Below are positions 59,886 to 64,000 of a stretch of DNA of 64,000 nt, in pieces. The notes under the pieces are model-generated. The model was not told the origin of the DNA, did no database searches, and saw nothing but the letters and a program-made list of their open reading frames with translations. The translations under genes were made by a program, and so were the position numbers. Within the stretch, counting starts at the first letter, position 1. Each line of letters opens with the position of its first letter. This DNA comes from Gammaproteobacteria bacterium (GTDB taxonomy: Bacteria > Pseudomonadota > Gammaproteobacteria > Enterobacterales > Psychrobiaceae): assembly GCA_013214945.1 (NCBI GenBank), contig JABSRT010000026.1, positions 1 through 64,000 on the forward strand, given 5' to 3'.

Positions 59886-60051
59886 TTATAGAATATAACA
59901 ATGACCTGTTTATTACTAGTTCATTTTGCGAATCGTCGACATTTCAAGCTAGCTAGCAACAAAGGCTATAATTTTCACAATTTTCATAGCGAAACTTTAA
60001 TACTCAGCTCCGTACTTAATAAGTCTCAATTGTTATTTACGAGATATTCAT

Positions 60052-60072
60052 TAACAAGCTTATAGCTTGTTA
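60052..60072. terminator. Palindrome after the methyltransferase gene
   Basis: Perfect 9-bp arms TAACAAGCT / AGCTTGTTA with a 3-base centre, eight bases beyond the stop codon at 60080. No T run, so it may be a terminator or an operator. Confidence 0.45.
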
Positions 60073-60079
60073 CCATCGT

Positions 60080-60679
60080 TTAAACGCTCAATATTTTATG
60101 GTTATTTCGTAAATATCTCGCGGTACAAGCGTAACTCAAAAACCTCGGCGTGCTTTGGCTGTAATCGACATAATCTTGCTGATAAAGCTTCAGTAACATC
60201 GGCTCTTCAGCTCGAGGAGCCAATAAAAACCACCCGATAGCAAGCGGGATTAAAAAACACAAAAAGAACGAGTTTGTTAATAATAAATACCCGATCAGCC
60301 AGATGATATCACCCACATATTGTGGATTTCTGGTTAAGCTGTAAATACCGGAATTTTGTAATCCATCTTGAGATACCCCAAGTGTTTTCATGATCTTAAA
60401 AGTAAACAGTCCTTTAATTGCAATATAAAGACCGACGACAATCAAGCCTGAGCCTAATAACTTTAAGATCAGATAATCGAACTTATAAGAATTCCAATCT
60501 AACAGCCCAATAACGGCTATTCCACCCATAAAAATAACAGTAGGTACCCAGTTAATTACCAATTTAAATTTAGATTGCACTGGCGGCCAAAAGCTCACCT
60601 TACTAGACACTGTAATAATGATTAATACATTGAGCAGCACTAAACTGCATAACACCATTATAACGATTACATTAAGCAT
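60080..60679 (-). CDS. Isoprenylcysteine carboxyl methyltransferase-like membrane methyltransferase
   Basis: 199 residues with about five hydrophobic helices. The PEMT/ICMT signature is present: GIYSLTRNPQYVGDIIWLIGYLLL followed by the end motif RAEEPMLLKLYQQDYVDYSQSTPRFL. These integral membrane enzymes methylate lipids, cysteine thiols or small hydrophobic substrates with SAM. Its start overlaps the end of the 60-residue MMPL-like mini-gene by eight bases, so it is translated as part of the MFS operon. The substrate is unknown. Confidence 0.82.
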   Translation of the reverse strand: MLNVIVIMVLCSLVLLNVLIIITVSSKVSFWPPVQSKFKLVINWVPTVIFMGGIAVIGLLDWNSYKFDYLILKLLGSGLIVVGLYIAIKGLFTFKIMKTLGVSQDGLQNSGIYSLTRNPQYVGDIIWLIGYLLLTNSFFLCFLIPLAIGWFLLAPRAEEPMLLKLYQQDYVDYSQSTPRFLSYACTARYLRNNHKILSV

Positions 60680-60854
60680 AATTTTTACTCGTCAATAAAA
60701 TAGAGCGACGCGCGTCGATAAAATATATCAGCGCTGGTAGTAAAACTAAATCAATGACCAAAGCCAACATTAAACCAGACGCCACAGTGATACCAAAAAG
60801 CATGTTAGGGGTAAAATTACTAAAGGCTAACAAACCAAAGGTCGAATCATTCAT
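60672..60854 (-). CDS. 60-residue remnant of an MMPL/RND-type transporter C-terminus
   Basis: The sequence FGLLAFSNFTPNMLFGITVASGLMLALVIDLVLLPALIYF matches the last two helices of MMPL-family (Patched-like RND) transporters. The rest of that roughly 800-residue protein is absent. It begins inside the MFS stop codon (ATGA) and overlaps the methyltransferase start by eight bases, so it is kept in frame and coupled. It may be a leftover of a deletion that fused two operons, or a retained small membrane protein. There is no way to decide from sequence alone. Confidence 0.65.
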   Translation of the reverse strand: MNDSTFGLLAFSNFTPNMLFGITVASGLMLALVIDLVLLPALIYFIDARRSILLTSKNYA

Positions 60855-62035
60855 TTGGATACTTCCTGTAATTCCTGAGCCGGAATGCTTAGGCTAATCA
60901 CACTTACCGCAAACAGCAACAATACCGCTAACATAAATCCCAAGCCTGAATAAGACGACAAAATAAGGCTTTTAGTTAATTGGAATAGCAATGGCCCAAG
61001 GGCTAAGCCAGTGAAGAACGCCGCAGACACAAGCCCCGATGCATAGGGCACATCACCAAAACAGTCATGTCGCATAATCATTGCCATCGCTAATGCGTTT
61101 GTCGCCACGATAGTGGCTCCAACTCCGATCACTCCGGCATAAATTTGCCAAATTGTTGCTTCGGTAGCCGTAAATGTCAGTATCACAGCCGTGGCGGCAA
61201 TAATAATCAAAACCAAAATTAAGCCTGCCTCACTATCAAATTTAGTTGATAACGACGTCATAAACATCCGAGAGAAGATCCCCATCAAGCCAAATACAGT
61301 GATCAAAAATGCCGCGTCGTCAACTGACATTCCTTGTTCAACGGCAAAACTTGGAACAAAAGTAATAAAAGGCGCTAAAAACAGCCCAGCACAAGCTTGC
61401 ATCATCATTAATGTGCCGATATGAGAGTTAAACTTCGCTTGACGAACCACTTTAGCTGCACTGGTCTTAGTTGTTTCCCAATCAAATAAAAATGCCACGA
61501 TTAACATAATAATACTAACGGGAATAACGCAAGAAAATGCAGTGCGCCAGCCCCATTGCTGTGCAAGTAAAGGAAATATCATCCCAGCAACCAGAGCCGA
61601 CATTTGTACCCCTGCTTGCTTAAATCCCACCATAGCGGCTTTGCTTTTTGTAGGAACTTGCAAAATAATAATTTGGTTTGTTAATGGGTTAGACATTGCC
61701 AGTGAAATGCCGCAGATGGCAACAGATACAATCATTAAAATGAAACTGTCAGATCTCACTAGGCAGAAAAATCCGACAGCGACAGCCACAAAATGCAAAT
61801 AAAGCGAACGCTTGACCCCAATACTTTTCACCCATTTCCCCGCCTTTAAAGACAGTATTGCAGCAACGCCAAAAGCACTAAGAGTGAATCCACTCAACAT
61901 TTTTGTATCTAAAATTGAATCCGCCACCATATAAGTAGCCAATGCGCCTACGGCATAAAGAATTAATACTGGTAGCGCCATTACCACGACAAGTAAGACG
62001 CTTAAACCCCAGATTGGTATTTTTTGTTTATTCAT
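60851..62035 (-). CDS. MFS transporter
   Basis: 394 residues with 12 predicted membrane helices. The major-facilitator pattern is seen in the loop AGKWVKSIGVKRSLYLHFVA after helix 2 and VGFKQAGVQMSALVAGMIFPLLAQQWGWRTAF in helices 4-5 (CynX/NarK-like subgroup). Substrate unknown. It heads a coupled operon with a mini-gene and a methyltransferase, and is divergent from a TonB-dependent receptor. Joint uptake of a small molecule or siderophore-like ligand is a reasonable guess. Confidence 0.85.
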   Translation of the reverse strand: MNKQKIPIWGLSVLLVVVMALPVLILYAVGALATYMVADSILDTKMLSGFTLSAFGVAAILSLKAGKWVKSIGVKRSLYLHFVAVAVGFFCLVRSDSFILMIVSVAICGISLAMSNPLTNQIIILQVPTKSKAAMVGFKQAGVQMSALVAGMIFPLLAQQWGWRTAFSCVIPVSIIMLIVAFLFDWETTKTSAAKVVRQAKFNSHIGTLMMMQACAGLFLAPFITFVPSFAVEQGMSVDDAAFLITVFGLMGIFSRMFMTSLSTKFDSEAGLILVLIIIAATAVILTFTATEATIWQIYAGVIGVGATIVATNALAMAMIMRHDCFGDVPYASGLVSAAFFTGLALGPLLFQLTKSLILSSYSGLGFMLAVLLLFAVSVISLSIPAQELQEVSK

Positions 62036-62344
62036 ACATTATCCGTTTATTCATAAAATCTCCGTTTAAATCACAGCGAAGGCTTGAAACAACCGATATA
62101 AGGTCATAACAATGGCGACAACCTCTGGTTTATTCATGCATCAGCGATGTAACTGGATTTAATAGCCGTTATTTAAGAATAAAAATCACAATAAAAATAT
62201 AAAATTGCGAGCAGATTTATATCAAGTTACGAACACTCTCAATCGATGTTCTGCATTTGATAGGGTTGCGTTCATCATTTGATATCACAGCATTTCAAAC
62301 TCTCTATAGTGATGCTTTCTTTATCTATCACTTGGATTTTTAAC
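62036..62344. other. Divergent promoter region of the MFS operon and TonB receptor
   Basis: 309 bp. It contains the direct repeat catttgata at about 62256 and 62275, a possible regulator site. No convincing Fur box was found. Confidence 0.4.
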
Positions 62345-64000
62345 ATGAAATGGACTCACACCACTTTAAGTTTATTGTTGCTTCCTGTCGTAGCCAGCGG
62401 CCAACAAAGCACCCCTTTAGAAACAATTGTAATAGAAGCACGTCATTGGAATGAATCGCTGCAAGATATTCCTGCCAGTATAAAAGTGGTTGATTCAAAA
62501 GATATTAATGGCTCAGGATTGAATCAAATAGAGCGGTTAATCCAATATACCGCTAATACCACGATTGAAAACTCATCGGTTCAACCACGTATAGTTATTC
62601 GTGGTAATGCCTCGCTCGATACCGGTACATCTACTCCTGTCGGCTATATGCTTGACGATGTGTCATTGCCTTTGGGCGTAAAACAAGCAACGGATTGGCT
62701 CAATATTGACACCATTGAAATTATCAAAGGCGCGCAAGGTAGCTTCTACGGCAGAAATACCGAGGCAGGTGTTATAAAAGTACAAACTAAAACTCCGGGC
62801 TTTGAAACTCAAGCATGGGCTCAATATCGTTACTTACAAACGGATGGCAGTAATAGTTGGGTGTCAGGACATGAGGTAGAGACTGGCGTTTCAGGTGGGG
62901 TTGATGACATAGCTGCTTCGTTAAATATGAAATACTTAAGCGCTGACAGCCCTTATTACAACTTGTACCCTCGCTCTAATGATGAAAATAAACTCGAAAA
63001 GCTCAACATTGTCGGTGCGCTAACTTATTACCTCGGTAGCGACACTGAAATAAACTTTCGCAGCCACTGGCAAGACAGTGACGGTGGTCGAGCAAAAATG
63101 CGTTATTTAACGGGCCAGTTTGCTACCGATGCATTCACGGTTAATTACAGTACCCCAACCGATGATCAACAACGAAGTGCAATTCAATCCTTGCGCATTG
63201 ACCACGAATTTGGCAATAAAAAACTGACGGCAATCACCGGTTATACCGACTATGCACAAGAATTTGTGATGGATCTAGATACCGGGCCCGCTCCAATACC
63301 TGCGACCTTGTCTGATTTTAACGATAAGATGTTATCGCAAGAGTTCCGATTGGCGACTACTGGCGACCCTCGCCTAAAATGGTCAATCGGCACCCATTTT
63401 TATCAACAAGATACCGATATTGATTTCACGATGGGAATGCAATCATTGCGCAGAATATCTAGCAATGAGCAACATGGCCTTGCAGGATTTGGCCATGCCC
63501 AGTATCAAATTAACTCTCAGTTATCACTGGCTGCGGGGGCTAGAGTCGAACGCATATCGCAAAAGGGCCAACAATCTTTGTCTAATATGATGGTTAATGC
63601 AGCCTACTCTGAAAAACTATCCGAAACTCAAGTATTACCAACCATTACCGCCACTTACCATCTAACTCAAGATGCATTACTTTATCTTTCTTGGTCAAAT
63701 GGTTATTTACCTGGCGGCTTTAATTACAGTTCGGCTACTTCAGCAGAAACATTTACCTATGAAGATGAACATACTACTTCGTATGAGTTTGGCTATAAAA
63801 GTAAATGGCTAGACCAAACTATTAACAGTGATTTGAGTGTGTTTTTCAATCAAATCAAAGATAAACAAATGATCGATATTCTTCCTGGTTTTACTCAGAA
63901 AATATCCAATGCAGCTAAGGCTGAGATTTACGGGATCGAATACAGCATCAACGCCCGCCTAAATAACCAATGGTCAATATTGGCGAATCTGGGCTGGCAA
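62345..64000 (+). CDS. TonB-dependent outer-membrane receptor (partial)
   Basis: 552 codons are open from the ATG at 62345 to the window end without interruption; the C-terminal strands lie beyond. Signal peptide (MKWTHTTLSLLLLPVVASG), then the plug domain: ETIVIEARHWNESLQDIPASIKVV, RIVIRGNASLDTG, VGYMLDDVSL and TIEIIKGAQGSFYGRNTEAGVIKVQTK. Long beta-barrel strands rich in Tyr/Asn follow (LPGGFNYSSATSAETFTYEDEHTTSYEFGYK). The plug resembles siderophore and steroid-type receptors with FYGRNTxxG. No TonB-box test is possible by eye. It is divergent from the MFS operon and likely imports its substrate across the outer membrane. Confidence 0.92.
   Translation, partial: MKWTHTTLSLLLLPVVASGQQSTPLETIVIEARHWNESLQDIPASIKVVDSKDINGSGLNQIERLIQYTANTTIENSSVQPRIVIRGNASLDTGTSTPVGYMLDDVSLPLGVKQATDWLNIDTIEIIKGAQGSFYGRNTEAGVIKVQTKTPGFETQAWAQYRYLQTDGSNSWVSGHEVETGVSGGVDDIAASLNMKYLSADSPYYNLYPRSNDENKLEKLNIVGALTYYLGSDTEINFRSHWQDSDGGRAKMRYLTGQFATDAFTVNYSTPTDDQQRSAIQSLRIDHEFGNKKLTAITGYTDYAQEFVMDLDTGPAPIPATLSDFNDKMLSQEFRLATTGDPRLKWSIGTHFYQQDTDIDFTMGMQSLRRISSNEQHGLAGFGHAQYQINSQLSLAAGARVERISQKGQQSLSNMMVNAAYSEKLSETQVLPTITATYHLTQDALLYLSWSNGYLPGGFNYSSATSAETFTYEDEHTTSYEFGYKSKWLDQTINSDLSVFFNQIKDKQMIDILPGFTQKISNAAKAEIYGIEYSINARLNNQWSILANLGWQ

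Noticed and set aside
62036..62344. Fur box upstream of the TonB-dependent receptor
   Set aside because: No stretch resembles GATAATGATAATCATTATC closely enough; the AT-rich sequence alone is not evidence.

Overview
The window looks like chromosomal DNA of a marine gammaproteobacterium of the order Alteromonadales (Shewanella/Colwellia/Pseudoalteromonas-like). The support is the low-to-moderate GC content, the smc-zipA-ligA gene order with divergent cysZ, a thiC-thiDE-thiF-thiS-thiG-thiH operon behind a TPP riboswitch, norR divergent from hmp, many secreted proteins, and two chemoreceptor-type proteins. No rRNA, tRNA, CRISPR array or prophage was seen. The genus cannot be fixed from this window.

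Layout. 1-2.7 kb is a mobile-element patch: a REP-associated (Y1/HUH) transposase gene next to a complete IS3-family element. 2.7-4.7 kb holds a secreted zinc metalloprotease and a small secreted partner. 5.6-11.5 kb holds a SelW-like redox protein, a soluble PAS-PAS chemoreceptor, a porin with a small phosphate-binding-like protein, and a membrane chemoreceptor. 11.5-14.3 kb is sparse, with a dead IS3 transposase fragment, a sugar-type periplasmic binding protein and a decayed partial copy of a LysR gene. 14.3-17.3 kb has an ATP-grasp ligase-like gene, the intact LysR gene and a divergent SSAT-like acetyltransferase. 17.4-25.1 kb is the smc/zipA/ligA/cysZ core, where the ligA-position gene is unusually divergent. 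25.1-32.1 kb is the thiamine operon. 32.3-38.6 kb carries gamma-glutamyltransferase and a two-gene signalling unit (CadC-like membrane regulator plus an NMT1-type binding domain fused to a degenerate GGDEF). 38.8-43.7 kb has an SDR enzyme, a spondin-domain protein and the norR/hmp nitric-oxide defence pair.

43.8-50.0 kb is a TetR-controlled RND efflux pump whose promoter, operator and gene start exist in two copies flanking a small secreted-protein gene. 50.4-51.7 kb is a histidine kinase whose membrane domain closely resembles the plant/cyanobacterial ethylene receptor. 51.8-57.4 kb has a carbohydrate-binding beta-helix lipoprotein, a YghU-type GST, and a translationally coupled pair of a PrnB/IDO-superfamily protein and a kynureninase-like PLP enzyme. 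57.4-59.0 kb is a gloA-nemA electrophile detoxification pair. 59.2-64.0 kb has a kinase-like protein, a coupled MFS / mini-gene / methyltransferase operon and, divergently, a TonB-dependent receptor cut by the window end.

Most interesting: the ethylene-receptor-like kinase, the PrnB-like/kynureninase pair (a possible tryptophan- or indole-derivative pathway), the duplicated TetR operator/promoter segment, the partial LysR duplicate flanking the ATP-grasp gene, the divergent ligase, the degenerate ThiD half of ThiDE, and the MMPL-transporter remnant kept as a coupled mini-gene.
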